Shown one piece after another: positions 31,281-42,166 of a DNA stretch of 64,000 bases. Positions within the stretch are counted from its first letter, which is position 1; every line of letters starts with the position of its first letter. The position numbers and the translations under genes are program-made. The notes under the pieces were generated by a model. The model was not told where the DNA came from, searched no databases, and saw nothing but the letters and a program-made list of their open reading frames with translations. The stretch comes from an uncultured Selenomonadaceae bacterium. GTDB lineage: Bacteria > Bacillota > Negativicutes > Selenomonadales > Selenomonadaceae. The stretch lies in the NCBI GenBank assembly GCA_905234195.1, contig CAJOFR010000008.1, positions 1-64,000 of the forward strand, read 5' to 3'.

Positions 31281-34200
31281 ATGAATTGGACTTCGGAACA
31301 GAAAAAAGCTATTGACAGCCGAGAAAAAAATTTGCTTGTCGCCGCCGCCGCCGGTTCCGGAAAAACTGCCGTGCTTGTTGAGCGGATAACGCAAATGGTT
31401 GTTGAAGATAATTTCGACGTCGATAAAATGTTGATTGTCACTTTCACGAACGCCGCCGCGCAGGAAATGCGTTCGCGGATTCATAAATCTATCGCCGAAA
31501 AACTTGCCACTGCCGACGATTATGACTTGAGTGCACGGCTTGAAAGGCAGTCGATTCTTTTGAACGGCGCGTCGATAATGACTTTTCATGCGTTCTGCCT
31601 TTCGGTTTTGCGGCGGCATTTTTCAAAAATAGATCTTGAGCCGAATTTTCGGGAGGGCAACGAGCAGGAACTGAAACTTTTGCAGCAGGAGGTTATCAAG
31701 GAGCTTTTTGAGAGCAAATACGCCGCGCAGGACAAGGATTTTATAAAGTTCGCGGAAAATTTTGGCGGCGATGCTCACGGCGATTCGGATCTGCACGAAT
31801 TAATTATCGCCCTGTACGATTTTTCGCAGAGCCGCCCTTATCCTGACGAGTGGCTGAATTCTCTTGCGGAGATTTACGAAAATCCGGACGCCGCGAAGAT
31901 TGAGGGTGACGAGTCGTGGCTGGATTTTGTTATTGATTTTTCGGAGGCGCAGGCGAAAAATATTATCGATACTTGCCGCGAAGAGTGTATCGCCGCGAAA
32001 AATATTGCCGATGAAATTTCGCTGACTTATAAAATTAAAATCGGGGAGAAAAATTTTGAGGACGACTTGCGGATTTTTAACGGACTGCATGCCGCGAAAA
32101 ATTTTTGGGACAAACTTCGCGAAAAACTTCGTGAAAAAATCAGTCTTTCCAGATTCGATGCCACAAGAAAATTTCCCGATAACTTGATTGAAATTAAAAA
32201 TCGCTTACAAAAAATTCGCGAAGGTTACAAGAAACGCCTGGAAAATCTGCAAAAATTTGTTAGGGGCTCGAAAAGCGAACTCGTTGCCGAAATGAAAAAC
32301 CTTGCGCCTTCCGTCCGTCAGCTCGCGAAAGTCACGATTGATTTTGAAAAAGCATTCGCCGCCGCGAAACGGGAGCGAAATATTATTGACTTCGACGACA
32401 TGGAGCACCTTGCGCTGAAAATTTTCAACGTCGACAGCCACGTTGCCGCGACCTACCGCGAAAAATTTCAAGTCATCATGGTTGACGAGTACCAGGACAC
32501 GAACGGCGTGCAGGAGGAGATTATCGGGAAAATCGTCGGCAGGAACAATTTTTTTGCCGTCGGTGACGTGAAACAATCGATTTATCGTTTTCGCAACGCC
32601 GACCCCGAAATTTTTTTGCAGAAGTACAAGAGTTATCCCGCGCACGACGAGAGCGAACGCATCGACCTTTCCAAAAATTTTCGCTCCCGCCGTCAGGTTG
32701 TCGACGCCGTGAATTTTATTTTTCGCCACCTTATGACTGAAGCCGCGACGGAAATTGATTACAACAAGGAGGCGGAACTTAATTTCGGCGCGACGAACGA
32801 TTATCCCGCAGACAAAAATATTTTCGACGAGAACGCGGAATTTTATGCAATAGATCTCAAGAAAGAGACGAAAAAAAATCGGGACGAAGATGACGACGAG
32901 GAGGAAGACGACGACGCCGAAGAGCTGGACAATCTTGGGCTTGAGATTCAATTAATCGCCGAAAGAATTAATTCGATGATTCACGCCGAAAAAAAAGTTT
33001 GGGACAGTCAGAAAAAAATTTATCGCCCGCTTGAGTTTCGGGACATTGTAATTTTGGTTCGTGCGATTGACGGAAAAGCCACAAAAATTATTGACGTACT
33101 TCAGAAAAATCAAATTCCCGCGTACGCAGTCGACAAGGGCGGTTATTTTCAGGCTCCCGAAGTTCAAACGATTTTGAGTTTGCTTAGCGTGCTGGACAAC
33201 GCGCGGCAGGATATTCCCCTTGCCGTCGTCATGCTCAGCCCGATTGGCGGATTCAGCGCGGAGGATTTGGCGCAGCTTAGAATCGGCAACAGAAAGGCGG
33301 ATTTGTACACTTTGATTAGCGAAAATGTCCCCGCAGATCTCGTCGCGAAGTGCAAAAAGTTTTTAATTAAAATCAATCTTTGGCGTGAAAGGGCTCGTCA
33401 AGTCAGCGTGCCCGAACTTTTGAGCGCGATTTATCGTGAAACAGGCTACTACGATTATTTTGGCAGGACGCCCGAAGGGAAAATTCCGCAGGCAAATTTG
33501 CGCGTGCTGATTGACCGCGCCGCTGAATACGAGTCGACGGCTTTTCGCGGGCTGTCGAGATTTATTCAGTTTATCAAAAAAATTCGGGATCGCGGAAATG
33601 ATCTTTCTGCGGCGCGCACTCTCGGCGAAAATGAAAACGTCGTCCGTATAATGACGATTCACAAGAGTAAGGGGCTTGAATTTCCCGTCGTTTTCGTCGC
33701 GCAGCTCGGCAAAAGATTCAACACGAAGGACATTAACGGCAAGCTCGTTATCCACCGCAAACTTGGCGTCGGGATTTTTCGGACGGAGATGACGGCGAAG
33801 GGCGCGGCGAACATTCCGACTTTTGCGCGGGAGATTATCCGGCGCAAGGCTAAACTCGAAATGCTGGCGGAGGAACTGCGGATTTTGTACGTGGCTTTCA
33901 CTCGCGCGCGCGAAAAATTAATTTTGGTCGGCACTATCGACAACCGGAAATTCCTTGATTCAAATTTCGCCCATGAAAAAATTTCGACGTACGATATTCA
34001 AAATGTTACACGCCCGATTGATTGGCTGTTCATGGCGAAAGATTTTGCCGCTGACGTCATTAATTTTAAAATCGTCGATAAATTTGAGATTAACCTGCCG
34101 AAAATTGAAGAACTTGTTCCGGAAATTATGAATGACGCGGAAATTTTTGAGACCGTCGAAAAAATTCCGCCGTCGCCTCTGCAAAATATCCCCGCGAAAC

Positions 34201-34874
34201 TTTCAGTCACCGAACTGAAACGCCGCATTGCCGAAGAAGATTTTCAGGTTGAAGATTTTATTTTGACGGCGGAAAGTAAATCCGACAAGCCGGAAATTTA
34301 TCGCCGCCCGAATTTTTTGCAGAAAGTCGAGATGACCGGCGCGGAGTTCGGGACGATTATGCACAGCGTCATGCAACATTTGGATTTGCGCGGAAAACTT
34401 GACAGTCGCGGGATTTCTGCGCAGATTGATAAAATGATCGACGACAAAATTTTGACGGACGAACAGAGCCGCGCCGTCAAGAAAAATATCAGCCGAATAG
34501 AAAAATTTTTTGCGGGCGAACTCGGTCAAAAAATTCTCAACGCCGAAGAAATTTACCGCGAACTGCCGTTCAGCCACTACATAGACGCGGAAAAAATCGG
34601 CGGCGGAAAGATTTTCACGGGTGCCGCCGGCGAAAAAATTTTTATTCAAGGAATTATTGATTTGCTTTTTAAAGATACGGCTAGCGGAAAATGGATTCTG
34701 CTTGATTATAAAACCGACAGGAATAATTCTGACGAACATTTTCGCAGGGAGTACCGCGAGCAAATTAATTTTTATGTCCGCGCCGTCGAAACGCTGGTCG
34801 GCTTGAAAATCAGCGAGAAGTATCTTTATTTGCTGACCGTCGGGCGGCTGATTGACATGAGGGAAAATTTATGA
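31281..34874 (+). CDS. addA: AddA subunit of AddAB helicase-nuclease
   Basis: MNWTSEQKKAIDSREKNLLVAAAAGSGKTAVLVERI, VDEYQDTNGVQEEI, MTIHKSKGLEFPVVF, C-terminal nuclease ILLDYKTDR. Confidence 0.95.
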   Translation: MNWTSEQKKAIDSREKNLLVAAAAGSGKTAVLVERITQMVVEDNFDVDKMLIVTFTNAAAQEMRSRIHKSIAEKLATADDYDLSARLERQSILLNGASIMTFHAFCLSVLRRHFSKIDLEPNFREGNEQELKLLQQEVIKELFESKYAAQDKDFIKFAENFGGDAHGDSDLHELIIALYDFSQSRPYPDEWLNSLAEIYENPDAAKIEGDESWLDFVIDFSEAQAKNIIDTCREECIAAKNIADEISLTYKIKIGEKNFEDDLRIFNGLHAAKNFWDKLREKLREKISLSRFDATRKFPDNLIEIKNRLQKIREGYKKRLENLQKFVRGSKSELVAEMKNLAPSVRQLAKVTIDFEKAFAAAKRERNIIDFDDMEHLALKIFNVDSHVAATYREKFQVIMVDEYQDTNGVQEEIIGKIVGRNNFFAVGDVKQSIYRFRNADPEIFLQKYKSYPAHDESERIDLSKNFRSRRQVVDAVNFIFRHLMTEAATEIDYNKEAELNFGATNDYPADKNIFDENAEFYAIDLKKETKKNRDEDDDEEEDDDAEELDNLGLEIQLIAERINSMIHAEKKVWDSQKKIYRPLEFRDIVILVRAIDGKATKIIDVLQKNQIPAYAVDKGGYFQAPEVQTILSLLSVLDNARQDIPLAVVMLSPIGGFSAEDLAQLRIGNRKADLYTLISENVPADLVAKCKKFLIKINLWRERARQVSVPELLSAIYRETGYYDYFGRTPEGKIPQANLRVLIDRAAEYESTAFRGLSRFIQFIKKIRDRGNDLSAARTLGENENVVRIMTIHKSKGLEFPVVFVAQLGKRFNTKDINGKLVIHRKLGVGIFRTEMTAKGAANIPTFAREIIRRKAKLEMLAEELRILYVAFTRAREKLILVGTIDNRKFLDSNFAHEKISTYDIQNVTRPIDWLFMAKDFAADVINFKIVDKFEINLPKIEELVPEIMNDAEIFETVEKIPPSPLQNIPAKLSVTELKRRIAEEDFQVEDFILTAESKSDKPEIYRRPNFLQKVEMTGAEFGTIMHSVMQHLDLRGKLDSRGISAQIDKMIDDKILTDEQSRAVKKNISRIEKFFAGELGQKILNAEEIYRELPFSHYIDAEKIGGGKIFTGAAGEKIFIQGIIDLLFKDTASGKWILLDYKTDRNNSDEHFRREYREQINFYVRAVETLVGLKISEKYLYLLTVGRLIDMRENL

Positions 34875-35482
34875 AAGAGGAAAATTTTAAAGCTACACTC
34901 GAAAAAATGCGCACCGCTATCAATGAGCGGGACTACGAGAAATTAATTCAGCACGTCGACGTGAAAAAATTTTTGGACGAGGGTTATGACGAGGCGACGG
35001 ATGAGCTTGCCAATCGTTGCGCGGAGTTTCACGAACTTTATCCGCACGATTTATTTTTCAAGTTCGGTTCGCGAATTTTGCGTTTCTACAACGATAAATT
35101 TCGCGGCGTGCATTTGGGATTTGTCACGCGCGTCATGAATGCCTACTTCGACAAAAATTTGACGCCGCCGAAAAATTTTGCCGCCAATCCGATAAATTTT
35201 TCTACCGTCGAGCTGTCGAAACTTTTGCGGGCTTTGTCTTCGGAAATAAAAAAAATTCACGTCGAAAATGATCGCGCCGTCGCTGAAATAAAAATTTCCG
35301 GCGATAATTCTTTCTACGGAAAAATTTTTGGCGCGCTGGATTTTAAATTTGAGTTCGTCGAAAATTCTGCGGGCGTCTGGAAACTAAAAAGAATCGTGAA
35401 CTTGCGCGAATTGGTGCCGCCGGTTTTGGACATGGCGGAAAGATTTTGGCCCAGCGATTGGGATTTGGGGATAAAATTGTGA
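34871..35482 (+). CDS. Hypothetical protein, translationally coupled between addA and tlyA
   Basis: 203 aa; 4-nt ATGA/GTGA-type overlaps with both neighbours. Confidence 0.8.
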   Translation: MKEENFKATLEKMRTAINERDYEKLIQHVDVKKFLDEGYDEATDELANRCAEFHELYPHDLFFKFGSRILRFYNDKFRGVHLGFVTRVMNAYFDKNLTPPKNFAANPINFSTVELSKLLRALSSEIKKIHVENDRAVAEIKISGDNSFYGKIFGALDFKFEFVENSAGVWKLKRIVNLRELVPPVLDMAERFWPSDWDLGIKL

Positions 35483-36294
35483 GCAACAAGGAAAGAATTG
35501 ATATTTTGCTCGTCGAGAAAAATTTTTTCGACAGCCGCGCCCGTGCGAAGTCGATGATTATGATGGGAAAAATTCTCGTCGACAATCAGAAAATCGAAAA
35601 GGCGGGCACTCTTGTTTCACGCGACGCGGAAATTAAAATTCTCGGTGAGGAGATGCCTTTCGTGAGTCGCGGCGGATTCAAATTGCGGAAGGCTCTTGAA
35701 GTTTTTCAGCTGGACTTGCGCGGGAAAATCGCGGCGGATGTTGGCGCGTCGACCGGCGGTTTCACGGACTGCATGTTACAAAACGGCGCGAAAAAAGTTT
35801 ACGCGATTGACGTCGGCTACGGACAACTTGCGTGGAAACTTCGGCAGGATAGCCGCGTTATAAATCTTGAGCGGACGAACATTCGCAACGTCACGCGCGA
35901 AATGATTCCCGACGTTTTAAATTTTGCGTCGATTGACGTGGCGTTTATTTCGCTTGACAAAGTTCTCCCCGTCGTTTTTAATTTGTTGGACGATTCGGGC
36001 GAAGTCGCCGCGCTGATTAAGCCGCAGTTCGAGGCGGGGCGCGAACACGTCGGCAAAAAAGGCGTCGTCAAGGATAAAAAAATTCACGCCGAAGTTATCG
36101 AACGCGTTTTGACTTTCGCGAGGAGTTTGGATTTTAAAATTTGCGGCTTAGATTTTTCGCCGATTAAAGGTCCCGAAGGCAATATCGAATATCTTGCGCA
36201 CCTGTCGAAAAATTTTAGCGCGCCGGATTTCGATTTAAAAAATATTTTCGCGATTGTCAATTCAGCACACGATGAATTAGGGGTTAGAGATTAG
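35479..36294 (+). CDS. tlyA: TlyA-family RNA 2'-O-methyltransferase (S4 + FtsJ domains)
   Basis: GTG start; S4 [31 protein letters not shown]; Fts[32 protein letters not shown]. Confidence 0.94.
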   Translation: MSNKERIDILLVEKNFFDSRARAKSMIMMGKILVDNQKIEKAGTLVSRDAEIKILGEEMPFVSRGGFKLRKALEVFQLDLRGKIAADVGASTGGFTDCMLQNGAKKVYAIDVGYGQLAWKLRQDSRVINLERTNIRNVTREMIPDVLNFASIDVAFISLDKVLPVVFNLLDDSGEVAALIKPQFEAGREHVGKKGVVKDKKIHAEVIERVLTFARSLDFKICGLDFSPIKGPEGNIEYLAHLSKNFSAPDFDLKNIFAIVNSAHDELGVRD

Positions 36295-36305
36295 AGATTA
36301 GGAGG
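36277..36305 (+). repeat. GATTAG-type short tandem array supplying the tlyA stop codon
   Basis: ttaggggttagagattagagattaggagg; TAG stop at 36292-36294 lies inside the repeat. Confidence 0.75.
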
Positions 36306-36314
36306 AGAAAATTT

Positions 36315-37982
36315 ATGTTGACTGACGTTGAGATTGCTCAACAGGCAAAAATCCAAAACATCACGGCAATTGCCGAAAGACTCGGCTTGACTGCCGACGA
36401 CCTGGAACTTTACGGGAAGTTTAAGGCGAAAATTTCTAAGGAGGTTTGGCGGCGCGTCGAAAAAAATCCGAACGGGAAATTAATTTTGATGACGGCGATA
36501 ACTCCAACTCCCGCCGGCGAAGGCAAAACTACCACGTCGATTGGGCTCGCTGATGCCTTCCACAAACTCGGCAAAAAAGTTTGCGTCGCTCTTCGTGAAC
36601 CAAGTCTCGGTCCCTGTTTCGGGATTAAGGGCGGCGCGGCGGGCGGCGGCTACGCGCAGGTTGTGCCGATGGAGGATATTAATTTGCACTTCACCGGAGA
36701 TTTTCACGCGCTGACGACTGCGCACAATCTCCTTGCCGCCGTTTTGGACAATCACTTGCAGCAGGGCAACGAGCTTAAAATTGACGTGCGTCGCGTCGTT
36801 TGGAAAAGAGTTTTGGATTTGAACGACCGCGCCTTGAGAAATATTGTCGTGGGGCTCGGCGGGAAGGCGAACGGCGTGCCGCGCGAAACAGGTTTTGATA
36901 TAACTGTTGCGTCCGAAATGATGGCGATTCTCTGTTTGGCGGAAGACCTTGCCGATTTGAAAAATCGTCTCGGCAAAATTGTTGTCGCTTACGATTTTGA
37001 GGGCAAGCCGATTATCGCTGACGACTTGAAGGTTACGGGCTCGCTGACTTTGCTTTTGAAGGACGCGATTAAACCGAATTTGGTGCAGACTTTGGAAGGG
37101 ACGCCCGCTTTGATTCACGGCGGACCTTTCGCGAACATTGCGCACGGCTGCAACTCTGTCACCGCCACAAAGTACGCGCTGAAACTTGCTGATATTGTCG
37201 TGACGGAGGCGGGTTTCGGCGCGGATCTCGGCGCGGAAAAATTTTTGGATATTAAATGCAGATTTAGCGGCTTGAGACCGGACGCGGTTGTTATCGTTGC
37301 GACAATTCGCGCGCTGAAAATGCACGGCGGCGTTGCGAAAAATAATCTCGCTGAACCGAACGTCGACGCGCTGAAAATCGGGCTGGAGAATCTGGAAAAG
37401 CATATCGAAAATATTTTGGGCTTCGGGTTGCCGCCGGTCGTCGCGCTGAATGCTTTTCCGACTGACACCGACGAAGAATTTCAGCTCGTCAAGAATTTTT
37501 GCGCGGAGAAAAATATTCGTTTCGCGCAGTCAAAAGTTTTTGCGGAAGGCGGCGCGGGCGGCATTGAACTTGCGCGGGCGGTCGAGTCTGCTTTTGCGGA
37601 GCCGACGAATTTTAAATTCACCTACGACGAAAATCAGAGCGTCAAGGAGAAAATTTTTGCCGTCGCCACGAAAATTTACGGCGCGGACGGGGTGAACTAC
37701 TTGCCCGCCGCCGAAAAACAAATTGCCGAAATTGAAAGGCTTGGTTTTAAAAATTTGCCGATATGCGTCGCGAAAACGCAGTACTCACTTTCGGACGACG
37801 CCGCGAAAATTGGACGCCCGAAAAATTTTTCGGTGACTGTTCGCGAAGTAAAAATTTCTGCCGGCGCGGGGTTTATCGTCGTGCTTTTGGGAAATATTTT
37901 GACGATGCCGGGTTTGCCGAAAAGACCTGCCGCTGAAAAAATTGACATCACTCCCGACGGAATTATCAGCGGGCTTTTCTGA
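36315..37982 (+). CDS. fhs: Formate--tetrahydrofolate ligase
   Basis: [70 protein letters not shown]. Confidence 0.98.
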   Translation: MLTDVEIAQQAKIQNITAIAERLGLTADDLELYGKFKAKISKEVWRRVEKNPNGKLILMTAITPTPAGEGKTTTSIGLADAFHKLGKKVCVALREPSLGPCFGIKGGAAGGGYAQVVPMEDINLHFTGDFHALTTAHNLLAAVLDNHLQQGNELKIDVRRVVWKRVLDLNDRALRNIVVGLGGKANGVPRETGFDITVASEMMAILCLAEDLADLKNRLGKIVVAYDFEGKPIIADDLKVTGSLTLLLKDAIKPNLVQTLEGTPALIHGGPFANIAHGCNSVTATKYALKLADIVVTEAGFGADLGAEKFLDIKCRFSGLRPDAVVIVATIRALKMHGGVAKNNLAEPNVDALKIGLENLEKHIENILGFGLPPVVALNAFPTDTDEEFQLVKNFCAEKNIRFAQSKVFAEGGAGGIELARAVESAFAEPTNFKFTYDENQSVKEKIFAVATKIYGADGVNYLPAAEKQIAEIERLGFKNLPICVAKTQYSLSDDAAKIGRPKNFSVTVREVKISAGAGFIVVLLGNILTMPGLPKRPAAEKIDITPDGIISGLF

Positions 37983-38057
37983 ACGAGGACTCTTAAAAAT
38001 TTTGGGCGAAAAAAATCCGCCGCAGGGATTAAAATTTTTTCTTGTGGCGGAAAAATT

Positions 38058-38459
38058 TTATTTGGTGTTGTTAGAATTTCTGTCGGGCGGTGCCATTATG
38101 TTGCCGTCAGAATCTCTCGGCGGCTCCGGACGATTTTTGTTATCGCTGTCGGAATTTCTACTGGGCGGCGCAATTACATTGCCGTTTTCATCTTTTTGAA
38201 GTTGGGGACGATTTTTCTTGTCGGTTTTGCCGTCGGAATTATTCCTGTCGGGCGGCGGCATCGGGTTGCCGTTTTCGTCCTTCGGGGGCTCCGGCGGGTT
38301 TTGCCTGTTCCTCGTTTTCTGCGAAGTTTTATCGACTGTATCTTGAGCTACTTTAATTTCCTTCGTGGATTTCGCATCGACGACGCTGATATTGCCCGCG
38401 AAAATTCCGAAGGCAAACGCACCAATCAAAGCACCGGTTAAAACTTTTTTCAATTTCAT
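38058..38459 (-). CDS. Secreted proline-rich protein with three tandem PPxDxxGNxMxPPxRN repeats
   Basis: Signal peptide MKLKKVLTGALIGAFAFGIFAGNISVVDA; repeats NPPEPPKDENGNPMPPPDRN, NRPQLQKDENGNVIAPPSRN, NRPEPPRDSDGNIMAPPDRN. Confidence 0.8.
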   Translation of the reverse strand: MKLKKVLTGALIGAFAFGIFAGNISVVDAKSTKEIKVAQDTVDKTSQKTRNRQNPPEPPKDENGNPMPPPDRNNSDGKTDKKNRPQLQKDENGNVIAPPSRNSDSDNKNRPEPPRDSDGNIMAPPDRNSNNTK

Positions 38460-38537
38460 TTTTAAAAATCTCCTTTGAAGAATTTGGGCGCATTTTACGC
38501 CGCAAAAAAATTTTTGTCAATCCCATTAAGATTAGAA

Positions 38538-38581
38538 TTTCATTAAAAATTTTTATACTTTCATTGAAAATTCATTAAAAA
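38538..38581. promoter_or_regulatory. Three TTTCATT(A/G)AAA direct repeats (21- and 11-bp spacing)
   Basis: CATT cores at 38541, 38562, 38573, all in the same orientation. Confidence 0.35.
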
Positions 38582-38668
38582 TTTTCTGCAAATTTTAAAG
38601 GAAATTTTTTAGCAAAGTAGAATAGGAAAATTAAAATTTGAGAGGTCGGAAGGATTTTTGATTGGAGC

Positions 38669-40045
38669 GTGTTGGAATTGGCGATTAACACTTCGGGTTT
38701 TGGTTCGTATGATATTCGCGGAATTTATCCCGAAAGCATAAATCAGGAGCTTGCGTATCGTGTCGGCAGAGTTTTCCCCGAACTTTTCGACGCAAAAAAA
38801 GTTGTCGTCGGGCATGATATTCGTCTTTCCGGTCCGACACTTTTTGACGCCTTGACGCGCGGGCTGACTGAAGCCGGTTGCGACGTTTACGATGTCGGGC
38901 AATGCGGCACGGAGATGATTTATTTTGCGGCGGGCGCGAATAATTTTGACGGCGGGATTATGATTACTGCCTCCCACAACCCGAAAGAGTACAACGGCAT
39001 GAAGTTCGTCAAAAAGGGCGTGCATCCCGTTTCACCGAAAACCGGGCTCCTCGATATAAAAGCCGCCGTCGAAAATGAAAACCGCGATTGGTCTTTCAAA
39101 AAGGCGACGGGTTCGATTTACAAGATTGATATTCTTCACGACTATATCAAGCGGCTTTTGTCGTACGTCGACGAAAAAAATCTGCGCCCGCTGAAAGTTG
39201 TCATGAACACCGGAAACGGCTCGGCAGGTCCGATTATCAACGAGATTGAAAAATTTTTGCCCTTCGAGTTCGTGAAGGTCTACAACAACGCAAATGGTTT
39301 CTTCCCGAACGGCGTCCCGAATCCCCTCCTTCAAGATGCGCGCGCGGAAACTTCGCGGGCTGTCGTCGAGAGCGGCGCGAATTGCGGGATTGCTTTTGAC
39401 GGCGATTTCGATCGTTGTTTCCTCTTCGACGAAAAGGGCGGCTTTATCGAAGGCTGTTACATGGTCGGTTTTCTCGCGGAGGCTTTCCTGAAAAAAAATC
39501 GCGGCGAAAAAATTGTCTACGACCCGCGTGCCACGTGGAATACGATTGATATTGTCGAAAGTCACGGCGGAACACCCATTGTTTGTCGTTCCGGTCACTC
39601 CTACATGAAAGACGTTCTGCGCGCGGAAAATGCGATTTACGGCGGCGAAATGGCATCGCATCATTATTTCAGAGATTTTTATTTTTGCGACAGCGGAATG
39701 ATTCCGTGGCTGTTGATTCTTGAGCTTTTGAGCAAGACCGATAAAAAACTTTCGCAGATTATGGGCGAAAGGATTGAGAAATTTCCTGTGTCCGGCGAAA
39801 TTAATACAAAAGTTTCCGGCGTCGACAAAGTCAAAGAGATTATGGCGAAGGTCGAAGAAATTTACGGCAAACGCGGCGAAGTCAGCAAGATTGACGGGTT
39901 GAGCGTTGAGTTTTCGGATTGGCGTTTTAATCTGCGCGGCTCGCAGACTGAACCTTATATTAGACTGAATGTAGAATCGCGCGGCGATAAAATTTTAATG
40001 GAAAATAAAAGAGATGAACTTCTTGCGATTATTCGCGCTCAATAG
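38669..40045 (+). CDS. Phosphomannomutase/phosphoglucomutase (alpha-D-phosphohexomutase)
   Basis: FGSYDIRGIYPESINQELAYRVG, ITASHNPKEYNGMKFV, AFDGDFDRCFLFDE, LRGSQTEPYIRLNVE. Confidence 0.95.
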   Translation: MLELAINTSGFGSYDIRGIYPESINQELAYRVGRVFPELFDAKKVVVGHDIRLSGPTLFDALTRGLTEAGCDVYDVGQCGTEMIYFAAGANNFDGGIMITASHNPKEYNGMKFVKKGVHPVSPKTGLLDIKAAVENENRDWSFKKATGSIYKIDILHDYIKRLLSYVDEKNLRPLKVVMNTGNGSAGPIINEIEKFLPFEFVKVYNNANGFFPNGVPNPLLQDARAETSRAVVESGANCGIAFDGDFDRCFLFDEKGGFIEGCYMVGFLAEAFLKKNRGEKIVYDPRATWNTIDIVESHGGTPIVCRSGHSYMKDVLRAENAIYGGEMASHHYFRDFYFCDSGMIPWLLILELLSKTDKKLSQIMGERIEKFPVSGEINTKVSGVDKVKEIMAKVEEIYGKRGEVSKIDGLSVEFSDWRFNLRGSQTEPYIRLNVESRGDKILMENKRDELLAIIRAQ

Positions 40046-40075
40046 TGGATAGGGATTAGAATTTCTCCTAAACCC
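40043..40075 (+). repeat. GGGATTAG-type element beginning in the hexomutase stop codon
   Basis: TAGTGGATAGGGATTAGaatttctcCTAAACCCC with imperfect inverted arms. Confidence 0.6.
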
Positions 40076-40125
40076 CGGCAACTAGAGAGCGTGTTAAATA
40101 AATTTTACCAGAGGGGGATTTTTTA

Positions 40126-41742
40126 ATGAAGAGCAAAACCGTTGTCAACCTTCCGTCTTTAATCAGCGATTACTACACTCTCGCACCGGATCCGGAAAAC
40201 AAAACTCAAGGCGTGGCGTTCGGCACGTCCGGTCACAGAGGAAGTTCAAAGCTGCACAGTTTTAACGAACAGCACATACTCGCCATCGCGCAGGCGGTCT
40301 ACGAATACCGCACCGCTGAAAAGATTCAAGGACCGCTTTACATTGGCGCGGACACCCACGCCCTTTCTGAACCCGCGTTGCGTTCTTGCGTCGAAGTTTT
40401 GGCGGCGAACGGCGTCGATATTATTTTGCAGGAAGATTTTAAACCCGTGCCGACTCCCGTCGTCAGCCGCATTATCCTCGCGCACAACTACGAGCGCAAA
40501 GAGGCTAAACAGGCGGACGGTATTGTTATCACGCCGAGCCATAATCCTCCTACCGACGGCGGAATTAAGTATGACCCGACGACAGGCGGCCCCGCCTCCG
40601 CTGAAACCACAAAGATAATTCAGAATCGCGCCAACGAAATTATCAAAGAGGGCGTCGACAAAGTTGTTAAGCGCGTCCCGTTTGAACGCGCCGTCAAAAT
40701 GGATAACGTCCACTTCATGGATTACATGCGCCCCTACGTCGAGGCACTCGGCAGGGTTATCGACATGGACGCGGTTGCTAATTCCGGCTTGAACGTCGGC
40801 GCGGATCCTCTCGGCGGCTCCGGTATCTTCTATTGGGATCTGATTAACGAAGTCTACAAAATTAAAAAGCCCATTAACGTCGTCAACCCCAATATCGATT
40901 ATACTTTCTCGTTTATGCCTCCTGACCACGACGGCAAAATTCGTATGGACTGCTCGTCGCCTTTCGCAATGGCAAACCTTATCGCGCTGAAAGATCAGTA
41001 CGATATTGCGTTCGGCAATGACACTGACTACGACCGTCACGGAATTGTTACTCCGCAGGGGCTCATGAATCCGAATCATTATCTCGCCGTCGCAATAAAA
41101 TATCTGTTCACAAATCGCCCGAACTGGAGCAAAGACGCAATGGTCGGTAAAACTCTGGTCTCAAGTTCTCTTATCGACAAAGTCGCGGCTGATATCGGGC
41201 GCAAACTCTGCGAAGTTCCCGTCGGCTTTAAATGGTTCGTCGACGGTCTGTTCGATGGCTCTATGGGCTTCGGCGGCGAAGAATCTGCGGGCGCGTCCTT
41301 CCTCTGCAAAGATGCAAGCGTTTGGACGACGGATAAAGACGGAATTATCATGGACTTGCTCGCCGTCGAAATTACCGCGAAGACCGGCAAGAATCCTTCC
41401 GAACACCACAAAGAACTTACTGACAAGTTCGGAGAATTTTTCTACGCGCGCAAAGATACCCCCGCCACTCCCGAACAAAAAGCCGCGCTCGGAAAACTTT
41501 CGCCCGAAAATCTTAAGGCTGATACCCTCGCCGGCGCACCTATCACCGGCAAATTCACGAAGGCTCCCGGCAACGGCGCATCTATCGGCGGCTTGAAAGT
41601 CGTCACCGATAAAGGCTGGTTCGCGGCGCGTCCTTCCGGCACAGAAGATATGTGCAAAGTTTACGCTGAAAGTTTCGTTAGCGCAGACCACCTCAAGCAA
41701 ATTCAGAAAGAAGCTCAAGATATCGTCGCCTCCGTTGTGTGA
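40126..41742 (+). CDS. pgm: Phosphoglucomutase, alpha-D-glucose phosphate-specific
   Basis: [79 protein letters not shown]. Confidence 0.97.
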   Translation: MKSKTVVNLPSLISDYYTLAPDPENKTQGVAFGTSGHRGSSKLHSFNEQHILAIAQAVYEYRTAEKIQGPLYIGADTHALSEPALRSCVEVLAANGVDIILQEDFKPVPTPVVSRIILAHNYERKEAKQADGIVITPSHNPPTDGGIKYDPTTGGPASAETTKIIQNRANEIIKEGVDKVVKRVPFERAVKMDNVHFMDYMRPYVEALGRVIDMDAVANSGLNVGADPLGGSGIFYWDLINEVYKIKKPINVVNPNIDYTFSFMPPDHDGKIRMDCSSPFAMANLIALKDQYDIAFGNDTDYDRHGIVTPQGLMNPNHYLAVAIKYLFTNRPNWSKDAMVGKTLVSSSLIDKVAADIGRKLCEVPVGFKWFVDGLFDGSMGFGGEESAGASFLCKDASVWTTDKDGIIMDLLAVEITAKTGKNPSEHHKELTDKFGEFFYARKDTPATPEQKAALGKLSPENLKADTLAGAPITGKFTKAPGNGASIGGLKVVTDKGWFAARPSGTEDMCKVYAESFVSADHLKQIQKEAQDIVASVV

Positions 41743-41797
41743 TAAAATTTTTTAGGCACATTCGTCCTCTATTTGTTCACATGAAGGGAGGAACGCA

Positions 41798-41944
41798 GTG
41801 ACGGATGATATATGGACTTTTTTGAGTCATGCTGTGACTTTGATTACGGCGTGTAAATACTCGTGGAGTGCGTTTAAAATACTGCGCGAATGGTTTAAGA
41901 TTTACAAAAAAAGTTCCCATAAACAACGACGCAAGTTAAAATGA
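41798..41944 (+). CDS. Small basic protein, 48 aa (VTDDIWTFLSHAVTLITACKYSWSAFKILREWFKIYKKSSHKQRRKLK)
   Basis: Strong SD (aagggagg) 8 nt before GTG; hydrophobic centre and basic C-terminus. Below the ORF-track size cut-off. Confidence 0.5.
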   Translation: MTDDIWTFLSHAVTLITACKYSWSAFKILREWFKIYKKSSHKQRRKLK

Positions 41945-41953
41945 GTCGTTGTT
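41922..41953 (+). other. 9-bp perfect stem-loop spanning the end of the 48-aa ORF
   Basis: AACAACGAC-(14 nt)-GTCGTTGTT; no following T-tract. Confidence 0.7.
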
Positions 41954-41976
41954 GTATCTGCTGACACTGCTAAGCG

Positions 41977-42129
41977 ATGAAAATCGGAATTGTGTTTATA
42001 GTCGTCTTCACCTTGTGTGTCGTTTTCGGCAATGTTGTTGAAAATTGGTGGGATTGGCTCGCCGGATTGGTTTTCGGCTTGTCAATCTACCAGGTAGCAC
42101 CAAAATTCCTTGAATACTTGCGACGTTAA
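41977..42129 (+). CDS. Small putative membrane protein, 50 aa (MKIGIVFIVVFTLCVVFGNVVENWWDWLAGLVFGLSIYQVAPKFLEYLRR)
   Basis: Two hydrophobic segments, in a 424-bp intergenic gap; weak SD. Confidence 0.4.
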   Translation: MKIGIVFIVVFTLCVVFGNVVENWWDWLAGLVFGLSIYQVAPKFLEYLRR

Positions 42130-42166
42130 AAATTTTTCTTTCAAATACGAAAGGAGTAAAAAAGCT

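Noticed and set aside
36480-37403. 307-aa minus-strand ORF
   Set aside because: Antisense shadow of fhs.
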